DNA from: Cytophagales bacterium
GTDB lineage: Bacteria; Bacteroidota; Bacteroidia; Cytophagales; UBA9547
DNA length: 64,000 nucleotides
Assembly: GCA_013297755.1 (NCBI GenBank)
Contig: JAAFIH010000001.1
Location: 1 to 64,000, forward strand
Reading direction: 5' to 3'
Part shown: positions 35,419 to 43,946 of the stretch, one piece after another
Layout: every line of letters starts with the position of its first letter
How positions within the stretch are numbered: the first letter of the stretch is position 1
Made by a program: the position numbers and the translations under genes
Notes under the pieces: generated by a model
What the model saw: only the letters and a program-made list of their open reading frames with translations
What the model was told of the DNA's origin: nothing
The model's database searches: none

Positions 35419-35833
35419 ATATTATTTATTTGGGTTTATTCATGCTATATTTTAACATCAAAAAAAATGTTTTGCTTATCAAATTGATTAACAATTATAG
35501 TTTTTTTTAACAAGTATTTATTAAAAAGAATGTTAATTAATTATGTTTATTTTGAATTAAATTAAGAAATTAGAAAAATATGTAATTTATTTAAAAAATA
35601 TAAAAATAATAATATTCAATATTTATTACATTTTATTTTTTTTAAAAATATATACAAAATTACTTATTTAAAAAAATGTTTTTTAAAAAATATACCCAAT
35701 TCAAATGTTATTTTAATATTTCATCAAATAATTTAAAATCATTTATATTACTTAAATTATTTTTTTTTATATTAATAGTAAATAATACAAAAAAAATGAT
35801 AGTTTTGCCAAAATTAACAAAACAATTACCTAT
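35419..35833. promoter_or_regulatory. AT-rich divergent control region
   Basis: About 415 bp of very AT-rich sequence with no gene. It separates the Crp/Fnr gene from the DUF2795 gene. On the plus strand, TAGTTTTG at 35,800-35,807 matches the TAnnTTTG -7 consensus 27 bp before the DUF2795 start. No -33 TTTG is seen at the right distance. Confidence 0.4.
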
Positions 35834-36055
35834 ATGTATTGGACACTCGAATTAGCATCCTACCTTGAAGACGCACCTTGGCCAGCCACAAAAGAAGAAT
35901 TAATTGATTTTGCGGTACGCACAGGGGCACCTATGGAAGTTGTAGAAAATTTACAAGAATTGGAAGACGATGGCCAGCCATTTGAAAACATAGAAGAAAT
36001 TTGGCCTGATTATCCTACCAAAGATGATTTCTTTTTTAATGAAGACGAATACTAG
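35834..36055 (+). CDS. DUF2795 domain-containing small acidic protein
   Basis: 73 residues. MYWTLELASYLEDAPWPATKEELIDFAVRTGAP is the near-invariant start of a small Bacteroidota family with the DUF2795 fold, ending IWPDYPTKDDFFFNEDEY. It is strongly acidic, soluble and has no catalytic motif. The family is highly conserved but functionally unassigned. An osmC-like gene follows 21 bp downstream on the same strand, suggesting a shared transcript. Confidence 0.93.
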   Translation: MYWTLELASYLEDAPWPATKEELIDFAVRTGAPMEVVENLQELEDDGQPFENIEEIWPDYPTKDDFFFNEDEY

Positions 36056-36076
36056 CCTTTAACTTTTGGTAAGATT

Positions 36077-36493
36077 ATGAAAATAAATATCAAAAGAATA
36101 AACGATGCCGTCCATTTGCAAGCTACCAACGAAGAGGGTATAACTATGCAAATGGATGGTTCGACAGCTATTGGTGGTCAAAATTTGGGACTTAGACCTA
36201 TGCAACTGCTTTTGGCTGCCTTAGGTGGCTGTAGCTCTATGGATGTGCTTAGTATTCTCAAAAAAATGCAACAAGAAGTACTTTCGTATGATGTGGAAGT
36301 TGATGGAGATAGAGAACAAGGTGTAGAACCATCGCTTTTTAAAACCATTCATGTCAAATTTATCTTTAAAGGCAATAATTTAGATAGCTCTAAAGTAAAT
36401 AGAGCCATAGAATTATCAATGACAAAGTATTGTTCGGTAGCCAAAACACTTGAGCCAACTTGCAAAATTGATTATAGTTTTGAAATTTTATAG
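36077..36493 (+). CDS. OsmC family protein
   Basis: 138 residues. The OsmC/Ohr fold is recognised from LRPMQLLLAALGGCSSMDVLSILKKMQQE (about 38-66) with the first reactive Cys at residue 52, and KYCSVAKTLEP with the second at about 118. Family members reduce organic peroxides through these two cysteines. Because the spacing fits the YhfA-like branch more than Ohr, the substrate is left open. Close downstream of the DUF2795 gene. Confidence 0.92.
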   Translation: MKINIKRINDAVHLQATNEEGITMQMDGSTAIGGQNLGLRPMQLLLAALGGCSSMDVLSILKKMQQEVLSYDVEVDGDREQGVEPSLFKTIHVKFIFKGNNLDSSKVNRAIELSMTKYCSVAKTLEPTCKIDYSFEIL

Positions 36494-36528
36494 TTGGATA
36501 AATTTTGTGAATTAAATCTATCCAACTA
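36491..36528. terminator. Bidirectional terminator between osmC-like gene and thrC
   Basis: TAGTTGGATA (36,491-36,500) and TATCCAACTA (36,519-36,528) form a perfect 10-bp stem. The osmC-like stop lies in the left arm, and T-rich sequence follows on the plus strand. Confidence 0.65.
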
Positions 36529-36544
36529 TTTACCTTTTTTAGAA

Positions 36545-37843
36545 CTATTGCAACAAAAACGATTTAAAAACATTGAAATCGTTTTTCATTTTTATTGAAA
36601 CTTTTTGTTTATTTTCTAGGTCAGACAATGCTTTTGGAATTTCAACTTTGGGTTTCATATCAGGTTCGTAAGTATCCACAAACTTGGCTGGGTGGGCAGT
36701 ATGCAAGAACACACCAGTAAGATTTTCTTTTTGTGTATTCAAATATTTCATCAATCCTAAATACCCAACAGCCCCATGTGGGTCCATCATATATCCTGTT
36801 CTGTTATATATTTCTCTGATACTATTTTGTGTAACTTTATCATCAAAAGAATAACCCGAAACATGATTTTTTATTACTCCAAACTCTTTGTTAAACAACT
36901 CATTGATACGCACAAAATTACTAGGATTGCCCACATCCATAGCGTTTGAAAGGGTGGCCACAGATGGTTTTGGTAGATAAGTGCCAGTGTTCAGAAATTG
37001 CACAAATGTATCATTGGCATTGACAGAGGCGACAAAATGATGCACAGGAAGCCCCATTTTTTGTGCAATCATACCAGCACAAATATTGCCAAAGTTGCCG
37101 CTGGGGATTGAATATACGATTGGTTTACCCAGCTTTTTCAACTGAGCATACGAAGCATAATAATAAAAAGATTGAGGTATAAGTCTTGCAATATTGATAG
37201 AATTGGCTGATGATAAATTTACTTTTTGAGTTAAATCTGAGTCCAAAAATGCAGTTTTAACCAATTTTTGACAATCATCAAATGTACCATCAATTTCAAG
37301 AGCTGTAATATTGTGGCCAAGAGTTGTTAGTTGTTTTTCTTGTGATGCACTTACTTTTCCGCTAGGATACAAAATAGTTACATTGATGCCATCTGTTTTA
37401 AAAAATCCACTTGCCACAGCACCACCAGTATCACCAGAGGTGGCTACTAAAATATTGATATTGTTATTTTTTTTGCCTAAAAAATATGCCATTAATTGTG
37501 CCATAAACCTTGCTCCAAAATCTTTGAAAGCTAAAGTAGGTCCATGATACAATTCTAGTGAATAAATATTGTTTTCTACATGCACAGCTGGAGCAGTAAA
37601 TGTAATCGCTTTTTGAATAATAGTATGAATATCATTATCTGAAATAGAACCCACAAATAGGGCCTTGCAAACCTCAAAAGCTATTTCTTGTATAGATTTA
37701 TTCTCGATAGTATCAAAAAAAGCTGATGGCAATTTGGGAATAACAGTAGGCATATAAAGGCCATTGTCAGGAGGAAGGCCCTTAAATACTGCTTCTTGTA
37801 AATCTACAATATGATTTGGATTATTGGTTGAGTATAATTTCAT
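36545..37843 (-). CDS. thrC: Threonine synthase
   Basis: 432 residues. PLP enzyme that converts O-phospho-homoserine to threonine. The PLP-binding Lys107 is in YHGPTLAFKDFGARFM, and the phosphate-binding ATSGDTGGAVASGF follows. The N-terminal MKLYSTNNPNHIVDLQEAVFKGLPPDNGLYMP is typical of the long (class II) bacterial form. HTAHPAKFVD near the C-terminus is also standard. thrA/thrB are not adjacent. Confidence 0.96.
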   Translation of the reverse strand: MKLYSTNNPNHIVDLQEAVFKGLPPDNGLYMPTVIPKLPSAFFDTIENKSIQEIAFEVCKALFVGSISDNDIHTIIQKAITFTAPAVHVENNIYSLELYHGPTLAFKDFGARFMAQLMAYFLGKKNNNINILVATSGDTGGAVASGFFKTDGINVTILYPSGKVSASQEKQLTTLGHNITALEIDGTFDDCQKLVKTAFLDSDLTQKVNLSSANSINIARLIPQSFYYYASYAQLKKLGKPIVYSIPSGNFGNICAGMIAQKMGLPVHHFVASVNANDTFVQFLNTGTYLPKPSVATLSNAMDVGNPSNFVRINELFNKEFGVIKNHVSGYSFDDKVTQNSIREIYNRTGYMMDPHGAVGYLGLMKYLNTQKENLTGVFLHTAHPAKFVDTYEPDMKPKVEIPKALSDLENKQKVSIKMKNDFNVFKSFLLQ

Positions 37844-37986
37844 TGAATAAAACTAGATTTGGCAATATCTAAAAAGAAAATATTTTAGATATTTTAATTA
37901 AAGTTCAAATGTAAAATTTATAGTTAAATATACCAAAAAAATTGTAGCTATTACATCTATTTAAGGCTGCAAAAGTGATTATAAAC

Positions 37987-38469
37987 TTATAAAATTGCAG
38001 CTCTATCAAAAATATTTTTAAATTCTGGATTTATGTTGGCATATTCTTTTAAAGCCAGAACGATGTTTTTGTTTTTCTTAGCTTCCAACTCAACAGCATC
38101 TTTAATGGGTGCATTTGCAGCTCTTCTATCCCACCACATATATATAATAGAACCCAAAAGACCTGCGATAAGTGTAAGAATTAGATTATTAGTAAAATCA
38201 ATTTGTCGTTGCAAGGCCTCAAATCTAGCATCAGTTTTTTTGCTTTCAGCATCAAATTTTGAATTAATTGAATCAAACTTTGAATTTATTGCATCAAATT
38301 TTGCATTTATTGCATCAAACTTTGCATCAATGGTTTTCAAGCCTTCTTCTAATTTTGCTTCAAGTCTCATCATCCTATCACGGTCGTCCATAGTGTAGGG
38401 TATAACTTTAGAGTCGGCATTGATTTTGAAACAAAAAAATAAAGATAAATTAATAAATATAGTTTTCAT
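37987..38469 (-). CDS. Coiled-coil membrane protein, tandem paralogue 1 (longest coil)
   Basis: 160 residues. Signal-like segment (MKTIFINLSLFFCFKINADS), a conserved VIPYTMDDRDRMMRLEAKLEEGLKT, then a coil of heptads IDAKFDA-INAKFDA-INSKFDS-INSKFDA-ESKKTDA, the invariant ALQRQIDFTNNLILTLIAGLLGSIIYMWW membrane helix and a cytoplasm-like tail ending YANINPEFKNIFDRAAIL. There are 38 residues between GLKT and ALQRQ, the longest of the four copies. No family recognised. The coil probably oligomerises. It is the last gene of a same-strand array of four. Confidence 0.75.
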   Translation of the reverse strand: MKTIFINLSLFFCFKINADSKVIPYTMDDRDRMMRLEAKLEEGLKTIDAKFDAINAKFDAINSKFDSINSKFDAESKKTDARFEALQRQIDFTNNLILTLIAGLLGSIIYMWWDRRAANAPIKDAVELEAKKNKNIVLALKEYANINPEFKNIFDRAAIL

Positions 38470-38484
38470 AGCAAATAAATTGAT

Positions 38485-38901
38485 TTATAAAATTGAAGCT
38501 CTATCAAAAATATTTTTAAATTCTGGATTTATGTTGGCATATTCTTTTAAAGCAAGAACGATGTTTTTGTTTTTCTTTGCTTCCAACTCAACAGCATCTT
38601 TGATGGGTGCATTTGCTGCCCTTCTGTCCCACCACATATATATAATAGAACCCAAAAGACCTGCGATAAGTGTAAGAATAAGATTATTAGTAAAATCAAT
38701 TTGTCGTTGCAAGGCATCAAATCTAGCATCAAATTTTGAATTAATTGCATCAAATTTTGCATCAATTGTTTTGAAGCCTTCTTCTAATTTTGCTTCAAGT
38801 CTCATCATCCTATCACGGTCGTCCATAGTATAGGGTATAACTTTAGAATCGGCATTGATTTTGAAATAAAAAAATAAAGATAAAGTAATAAATATAGTTT
38901 T
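38485..38901 (-). CDS. Coiled-coil membrane protein, tandem paralogue 2
   Basis: 138 residues from the ATG at 38,901, chosen because the paralogues all start MKTIFI.LSLFF and an upstream ATG at 38,943 would overlap the previous gene's stop at 38,921. Same architecture: signal-like start, TMDDRDRMMRLEAKLEEG, short coil IDAKFDA-INSKFDA-RFD (17 residues between the conserved flanks), one membrane helix and the conserved tail, ending DRASIL. Identity with its neighbours extends into the intergenic sequence. Confidence 0.72.
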   Translation of the reverse strand, partial: KTIFITLSLFFYFKINADSKVIPYTMDDRDRMMRLEAKLEEGFKTIDAKFDAINSKFDARFDALQRQIDFTNNLILTLIAGLLGSIIYMWWDRRAANAPIKDAVELEAKKNKNIVLALKEYANINPEFKNIFDRASIL

Positions 38902-38920
38902 CATAGCAAATAGATTGATT

Positions 38921-39304
38921 TTACAAAATTGCAGCTCTATCAAAAATATTTTTAAATTCTGGATTTATGTTGGCATATTCTTTTAAGGCAAGAACGATGT
39001 TTTTGTTTTTCTTAGCTTCTAACTCAACAGCATCTTTAATGGGTGCATTTGCTGCCCTTCTGTCCCACCACATATATATAATAGAGCCCAAAAGTCCAGC
39101 AATAAGAGTAAGAATTAGATTATTAGTAAAATCAATTTGTCGTTGCAAGGCATCAAATCTAGCATCAACAGTTTTCAAACCTTCCTCTAGTTTTGTCTCA
39201 AGTCTCATCATCCTATCACGGTCGTCCATAGTATAGGGTATAACTTTAGAATCGGCATTGATTTTGAAATAAAAAAATAAAGATAAAGTAATAAATATAG
39301 TTTT
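38921..39304 (-). CDS. Coiled-coil membrane protein, tandem paralogue 3 (shortest coil)
   Basis: 127 residues from the ATG at 39,304. The coil is reduced to VDARFD between GLKT and ALQRQ. Relative to paralogue 2 it lacks 11 residues, a hendecad, a change that keeps coiled-coil phase. The membrane helix and tail are identical or nearly so to the other copies. Same strand and same ~20-bp spacing as the rest of the array. Confidence 0.72.
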   Translation of the reverse strand, partial: KTIFITLSLFFYFKINADSKVIPYTMDDRDRMMRLETKLEEGLKTVDARFDALQRQIDFTNNLILTLIAGLLGSIIYMWWDRRAANAPIKDAVELEAKKNKNIVLALKEYANINPEFKNIFDRAAIL

Positions 39305-39323
39305 CATAGCAAATAGATTGATT

Positions 39324-39776
39324 TTACAAAATTGCAGCTCTATCAAAAATATTTTTAAATTCTGGATTTATGTTGGCATATTCTTTTAAGGCAAGAACGA
39401 TGTTTTTGTTTTTCTTAGCTTCTAACTCAACAGCATCTTTAATGGGTGCATTTGCTGCCCTTCTGTCCCACCACATATATATAATAGAGCCCAAAAGTCC
39501 AGCAATAAGAGTAAGAATTAGATTATTAGTAAAATCAATTTGTCGTTGCAAGGCCTCAAATCTAGCATCAGATTTTTTGCTTTCAGCATCAAATTTTGAA
39601 TTAATTGCATCAAATTTTGCATCAATGGTTTTCAAGCCTTCTTCTAATTTTACTTCAAGTCTCATCATCCTATCACGGTCGTCCATAGTATAGGGTATAA
39701 CTTTAGAGTCGGCATTGATTTTGAGTAAAGAAACAAAAAATAACAACAAAATATATTTTTTCATTTTCATTTTCAT
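39324..39776 (-). CDS. Coiled-coil membrane protein, tandem paralogue 4 (first of array)
   Basis: 150 residues from the ATG at 39,776; ATGs at 39,770 and 39,764 are equally possible. The signal segment differs from the other three (MKMKMKKYILLLFFVSLLKINADS) but from KINADSKVIPYTMDDRDRMMRLE onward it is the same protein. The coil IDAKFDA-INSKFDA-ESKKSDA-RFE has 24 residues between the flanks. As the 5'-most copy it carries the array's own promoter region and may be the ancestor of the duplications. Confidence 0.73.
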   Translation of the reverse strand: MKMKMKKYILLLFFVSLLKINADSKVIPYTMDDRDRMMRLEVKLEEGLKTIDAKFDAINSKFDAESKKSDARFEALQRQIDFTNNLILTLIAGLLGSIIYMWWDRRAANAPIKDAVELEAKKNKNIVLALKEYANINPEFKNIFDRAAIL

Positions 39777-39815
39777 TTGTAATTCTAATTTAAGTACTAA
39801 TTTTAAAATTAGCAA

Positions 39816-40055
39816 ATAATTGTATTAATTCTAATATAACTATAAACTCCAATATAAAAAATTTGTTATTTTATTACGATAAATACCTTTTAAATCTATA
39901 AAGAAACTATTTTAATTTAAAATTATTAAAAAATATTTTAAAAAATCAAAAAAAGTATTTTTATTCTATGAAAACTTACTTTTTTAAAAAAAAATAAAAA
40001 AAATCAGATTTTTGAAAATTTAAAAAATATAAAAAAAGAAAGATATTTAAAAAAA
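39816..40055. other. AT-rich spacer upstream of the four-paralogue array
   Basis: About 240 bp of very AT-rich sequence between the TonB-operon terminator and the paralogue array. No gene or clear promoter pair is visible on the minus strand, although the array's promoter must lie here. Confidence 0.5.
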
Positions 40056-40089
40056 ATCCTTTTTGTAGCATTATTGCTACAAAAAGGAT
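40056..40089 (-). terminator. Rho-independent terminator of the exbB-exbD-exbD-tonB operon
   Basis: ATCCTTTTTGTAGCA (40,056-40,070) and its exact reverse complement (40,075-40,089) form a perfect 15-bp stem with a 4-nt loop. On the minus strand it is followed by a run of Ts and sits just after the tonB stop. Confidence 0.85.
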
Positions 40090-40097
40090 ATAAGCAC

Positions 40098-40901
40098 TTA
40101 CTGAGCCAATTTAAAGTTAATAGGCACTGTAAATTTTACTGATGCAGCTCTACCATTTTGCTTACCTGGTTTCCATTTAGGAAGAGATTTTATAACTCTG
40201 ATAGCTTCTTCATCACAACCATCTCCAATTCCTTTCATAACTTCTGGACTTACAACTTCACCTTCTTTATTTACAACAAATGATACAATTACTCTACCAG
40301 TAGTACCCATTTCCATAGCTTTGGCAGGATATTTTATATTTTTTGCTATATATTTCATCAAAGTTGCATTGCCACCATCTGGAAACTCAGGCATTTCTTC
40401 GACCGCCAAGAAGATTTCATCTTTTACCTCTTCTACCACTGCTGGTCCTGTTTCTACAATCTCTTCAACGGTAGTTTTTTCGCCTTCACGGTTTTCAGTA
40501 GAGATTTGCTTGTCTTTCATATCGTCCACTGTGGGTGGATCTTCTTCTGTTACTTTTTCGTCTTCTACTACTTTTGGTGGAATAAATTTGACAGCTGCCG
40601 CCAATTTTGGTGCCTCAATTTTTGGAGGCGGTGGTGGTGGTGGCAAATTAGGATCCATAGGTGGTGGTGGTAGCAATTCAAGATTAATTTCTACCATTTC
40701 GGCTTTCTCTTCTTTTCCTAAGTCTAGCACACTCATAATTAATGGAGCTGCAATAGATATTGAGAATATTATACAAGAAATAATAAGCGCTCGAATGATA
40801 TATCTATCATATTCGGTACGCAATTCATAAGCACCGTAAGATTGATTTCTATTATCAAAAATAATCGATTTCCAGGTTTTGTTAATTAAAATATCAGCCA
40901 T
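40098..40901 (-). CDS. tonB: Energy transducer TonB
   Basis: 267 residues. The N-terminal cytoplasmic stretch and one membrane helix (about 33-58, YIIRALIISCIIFSISIAAP) are followed by a proline-rich periplasmic spacer (PPPPMDPNLPPPPPPPKIEAP), an acidic region, and the C-terminal TonB domain (about 185-267: YIAKNIKYPAKAMEMGTTGR, VVSPEVMKGIGDGCDEEAIRV, WKPGKQNGR). It couples the inner-membrane proton motive force to outer-membrane receptors. The start overlaps the 3' end of the second exbD by 8 bp, so translation is probably coupled. Confidence 0.94.
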   Translation of the reverse strand: MADILINKTWKSIIFDNRNQSYGAYELRTEYDRYIIRALIISCIIFSISIAAPLIMSVLDLGKEEKAEMVEINLELLPPPPMDPNLPPPPPPPKIEAPKLAAAVKFIPPKVVEDEKVTEEDPPTVDDMKDKQISTENREGEKTTVEEIVETGPAVVEEVKDEIFLAVEEMPEFPDGGNATLMKYIAKNIKYPAKAMEMGTTGRVIVSFVVNKEGEVVSPEVMKGIGDGCDEEAIRVIKSLPKWKPGKQNGRAASVKFTVPINFKLAQ

Positions 40902-41448
40902 CTTCGTATTTCTTGATTAATTCTTTTTCTGTATCATCTAATCCCACAATAGCGTATCTTTTAGATCCAGTAATGTGCATTTCATCTAATATATCAACCA
41001 TATTTTTATATTTGGCAGTTTCGGCTGCTTTTATAACAATAATGATTTTGTATAGCTTTTTTTCTTGGTCGTAACCAATTTTTTTGGTTTCATCAAGGAT
41101 TAATTTACGAATGCCATCGGCTGAAAAGTCTGTTTTTTGTAACAAGTCTTTTTCTTGTGCTTCTTTGGCTGTAACACCCGAAAACCAATAAATTTGGTCG
41201 TCTTTTCCCATGATTACAGTCATCGTTTGAGATGCTTTTACATCTTGTTGTTCGTCTGTAATTGTTTTGTCGGGCATATTCAATTCCATAGTTTTGGGCT
41301 TACTCATGGTTGTAGTAAGCATAAAAAATGTAATCAGTAGGAATCCCAAATCTACCATGGGGGTCATATCAACTTTGGTGGAGTTTTTCTTGCCGCCTTT
41401 CTTCTTGCCTTTTTTGCCTCCGCCTCCGTCATCTGCAATTTCTGCCAT
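40894..41448 (-). CDS. exbD: ExbD/TolR biopolymer transporter, second copy
   Basis: 184 residues. A lysine/glycine-rich cytoplasmic N-terminus (DDGGGGKKGKKKGGKK) precedes the single membrane helix with the proton-relay Asp in VDMTPMVDLGFLLITFFMLTT. A periplasmic domain follows. It should form the ExbB-ExbD motor that energises TonB. Two dissimilar ExbD proteins in one operon are a recurrent Bacteroidota arrangement and may form heterodimers. It overlaps tonB by 8 bp. Confidence 0.93.
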   Translation of the reverse strand: MAEIADDGGGGKKGKKKGGKKNSTKVDMTPMVDLGFLLITFFMLTTTMSKPKTMELNMPDKTITDEQQDVKASQTMTVIMGKDDQIYWFSGVTAKEAQEKDLLQKTDFSADGIRKLILDETKKIGYDQEKKLYKIIIVIKAAETAKYKNMVDILDEMHITGSKRYAIVGLDDTEKELIKKYEDG

Positions 41449-41489
41449 TTCTATTTATTTTTTAAAATGTTTGACATAATATTATACCA

Positions 41490-42101
41490 TTACAATCCAG
41501 CAGCCATAGGTTTGGCTTCCATTCCTGTAATCAAATTAAATCTGTTGATGTTTTGGTCTTGCAAAGTAGCTATAACTTTACTCACAATTTTTGCATCTGT
41601 TGCTTTATCGCCTTTGATAGCTATTCTAGATTTAGGATTGGCGTAGCGTGCTTGCATTACCCATCCTGAAAGTTCGTTTACTAGCGAATCGCAAGGGATA
41701 CCTGGTTGTTTGAAACCTGATAATTCTGGACCTTCAAGATTAAGAAATGCTGGTAAAGCTGCTATTGAAACTCCAAAATTATCCATCAACATAAAGTTTT
41801 TGACTTGTTTGGCGTTTAAAGTTAAACCTTTTTCTTGAGCTACTTTTTTCAAAATAGCTTCTCTAGTTGGCTGTGCATCTACTCCAAAGAAAATTTGATT
41901 ATCTTTCCCAATAGAAATGGTAATCAAATCTGCATCTGGAATCGGCAAATCAGAAACTGATGTAGGTGTATCCACTGGCATAGCCTCATTGGGCTTAAAC
42001 TTAGTGGTTAATATAAAGAAAGTAAGCAATAAGAAAGCCACATCACACATGGCTGTCATATCTAGGGAAACTCCTTTACGTTTTACTTTTACTTTTGGCA
42101 T
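41490..42101 (-). CDS. exbD: ExbD/TolR biopolymer transporter, first copy
   Basis: 203 residues. Basic N-terminus MPKVKVKRKGVSLDMTAMCDVAFLLLTFFILTT with the catalytic membrane Asp (MCDVAF) in the single helix, followed by a periplasmic domain longer than in the second copy, including PDADLITISIGKDNQIFFG and ANPKSRIAIKGDKATDAKIV. It works with ExbB and TonB in proton-driven energisation. There are 42 bp between it and exbB, and 41 bp to the second exbD. Confidence 0.93.
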   Translation of the reverse strand: MPKVKVKRKGVSLDMTAMCDVAFLLLTFFILTTKFKPNEAMPVDTPTSVSDLPIPDADLITISIGKDNQIFFGVDAQPTREAILKKVAQEKGLTLNAKQVKNFMLMDNFGVSIAALPAFLNLEGPELSGFKQPGIPCDSLVNELSGWVMQARYANPKSRIAIKGDKATDAKIVSKVIATLQDQNINRFNLITGMEAKPMAAGL

Positions 42102-42143
42102 TTTTTTAGTGTTTTAAATTTAAAACATGAAATTTAAAATCGA

Positions 42144-42947
42144 CTATTTTTGTGTTGCTGCAAATGTTTGAGATATTGACATTCCTGCCTCGTCAATAGA
42201 ATATGTCAAAGTATCTATTTTGCTTGTAAAGAAGTTGTACATGATAATAGAAATGGCCGAAGTTCCAATACCGATAGCAGTATTAATAAGAGCCTCAGAG
42301 ATACCAGTAGCAAGTGCAGTGGCATCTGGTGCACCAGCCGAAGACATGGCAGCAAATGCTTTTATCATACCCAATACAGTACCCAAAAGTGCTACAAGCG
42401 TTGCTACAGAGGCAAGTGTAGATAATATAGTAAGATTTTTTTCTAACATAGGCAACTCAAGTGAAGTATTTTCTTCCACAGTTTTTTGGATGTTAGCAAG
42501 TTTTTGTTCTTTGTCTAAGCCTGTAGCTGAGGACATTTCTTTGTAGCTTTTAAGTGTGGCTTTGATTACATTACCAACAGAACCTTTTTGTTTATCACAC
42601 TCTGCAATGGCAGAATCAACATTGTTGGCAGACAATAGATTTCTGATTTTAGAAACAAAACCTTCTACAGAACCAGATCCATTGGCTTTAGATAAAGTAA
42701 GAAAACGCTCGATAGAAACAGTAAGTACAATCAATAAAAAAGACATTAAAAATGGAACTATAAAACCACCTTTGTAAACTATACCTAAGTAGTTGCCTGG
42801 CAATGGATGGTTGGCATTATCGCCACCTTCAAAGTTTGTGCCTGCTCCTAATATAAAATGATAAATTATTTGTGCTACAATAATACATACCAAGATGGTT
42901 GCACCAGCAAATATTGAGCCAACTTTGTTTTCTTTTTTATTTTCCAT
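42144..42947 (-). CDS. exbB: MotA/TolQ/ExbB proton channel family protein
   Basis: 267 residues. Membrane helices are seen near residues 12-33 (IFAGATILVCIIVAQIIYHFI), 58-80 (GGFIVPFLMSFLLIVLTVSI), 170-195 (LTILSTLASVATLVALLGTVLGMI) and 215-240 (LINTAIGIGTSAISIIMYNF). The conserved MotA/TolQ/ExbB core LLGTVLGMIKAFAAM and GISEALINTAIGI are intact. It forms the pentameric stator channel of the Ton system. First gene of the operon. A TATATTTG promoter box lies about 90 bp upstream. Confidence 0.94.
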   Translation of the reverse strand: MENKKENKVGSIFAGATILVCIIVAQIIYHFILGAGTNFEGGDNANHPLPGNYLGIVYKGGFIVPFLMSFLLIVLTVSIERFLTLSKANGSGSVEGFVSKIRNLLSANNVDSAIAECDKQKGSVGNVIKATLKSYKEMSSATGLDKEQKLANIQKTVEENTSLELPMLEKNLTILSTLASVATLVALLGTVLGMIKAFAAMSSAGAPDATALATGISEALINTAIGIGTSAISIIMYNFFTSKIDTLTYSIDEAGMSISQTFAATQK

Positions 42948-43241
42948 TTTTTGTTAATAATTATGATTGAAAGGGATTTGTTACTTATGTTAAATAATTG
43001 TTAATAAATAGTATTTTTTATAGATAATACAACTGCAAATATATACTTCAATTTGATTAACGAAAATATTTATAAATTATTTTTTAAAATTATTTTATAA
43101 ATGGTTTTCAAATAAGGCAAGAATAGGATTAAATAGTTCCAAAATAGCTTAATTTAAAGCAAAATAGGCAATTTTTAATAAAACATCTATTTTAGATTTT
43201 TTCTAAATAATATTTTAAATAATGTTAAAATAGGATAAAAA
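42948..43241 (-). promoter_or_regulatory. exbB operon promoter in a 294-bp spacer
   Basis: On the minus strand a TATATTTG -7 box occupies 43,043-43,036, an exact TAnnTTTG match. At about 18-bp spacing, TTTTCG (43,066-43,061) resembles the TTTG -33 box. The leader to exbB is then about 85 nt. The rest of the spacer holds no gene. Confidence 0.55.
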
Positions 43242-43946
43242 CTATTTTGAAAGCAACCTGCCAACGAGTAAAACTGCAAATAAATGGCTCCAAACAGCCT
43301 CTATCACACTTACATCTTTGATGATAGGAATGGCATCTGGATATGAAGTATCCAAAGCCCCAACAACATTGAGACTGTATGATACACACATCATGTAGCT
43401 ATGAAAACGCATTTCGTGCAATACGCCAGTAGCATTGGGGTAGACCAAACACACTATATCGTAGACGCTCGCAAAACTGATTGTAATCATCAAAAAAATA
43501 CTTGCAGAACCCCACATACGCTCTTCCATGTTGCTGTTTTCGCTAAATATTTCGATAATGGTAAAATATATCATGGTACAAAAACTGTAATATAAGCTAC
43601 ATTGCACACAAAAAAGTACAAATCTTTTGACAGATTCGTCTAATATTTGCACTCCAGGGCTTGCCAAAGTTGCTCCTATCACAAATGCAGTTATTAATAC
43701 AATATATACTGTGTTTACAATTTTAGTGTTTGATTCAAAACCTTTGACCATTTTAAATAAACTATACATATACCATATAGTAGTGGCCAGAAACATCAAT
43801 TCGCCTACGCTTTTGGAAGCCTCAGTTATTTCTCCAAAAATCATTATAATAATGTCATCGGTTAGCATGGCCTGAACCACCATTATAAATTGACTAAAAA
43901 TAGTCATTTTAAACCTATTTACTTTTGCATTTTCGTTTATTTCCAT
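43242..43946 (-). CDS. Unknown multi-pass membrane protein
   Basis: 234 residues with six or seven predicted membrane helices (near 13-37, 46-66, 78-100, 108-133, 145-170, 181-200 and 215-232). Sequence landmarks are LTDDIIIMIFGE, CVQCSLYYSFCTMIYF, SFASVYDIVCLVYPNATG, and SVIEAVWSHLFAVLLVGRLLSK. I recognise no family. It lacks the helix-G Lys of microbial rhodopsins. It is a single gene, and its start codon directly abuts a ten-copy heptamer array, leaving no ordinary leader, so its promoter must lie in or beyond the array. Confidence 0.65.
   Translation of the reverse strand: MEINENAKVNRFKMTIFSQFIMVVQAMLTDDIIIMIFGEITEASKSVGELMFLATTIWYMYSLFKMVKGFESNTKIVNTVYIVLITAFVIGATLASPGVQILDESVKRFVLFCVQCSLYYSFCTMIYFTIIEIFSENSNMEERMWGSASIFLMITISFASVYDIVCLVYPNATGVLHEMRFHSYMMCVSYSLNVVGALDTSYPDAIPIIKDVSVIEAVWSHLFAVLLVGRLLSK

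Noticed and set aside
38033-39693. Overlapping plus-strand reading frames repeated four times opposite the coiled-coil paralogues
   Set aside because: They recur only because the minus-strand genes are duplicated. They lack plausible starts and have the low-complexity Ser/Ile composition of antisense frames.
40321-40830. A 169-codon plus-strand frame opposite tonB
   Set aside because: Glycine- and serine-rich because it is antisense to the proline- and glutamate-rich TonB spacer. The minus-strand gene fits its operon.
43242-43946. Microbial rhodopsin
   Set aside because: The last helix has no retinal-binding Lys in the expected position and the helix-C proton-acceptor pattern is missing.
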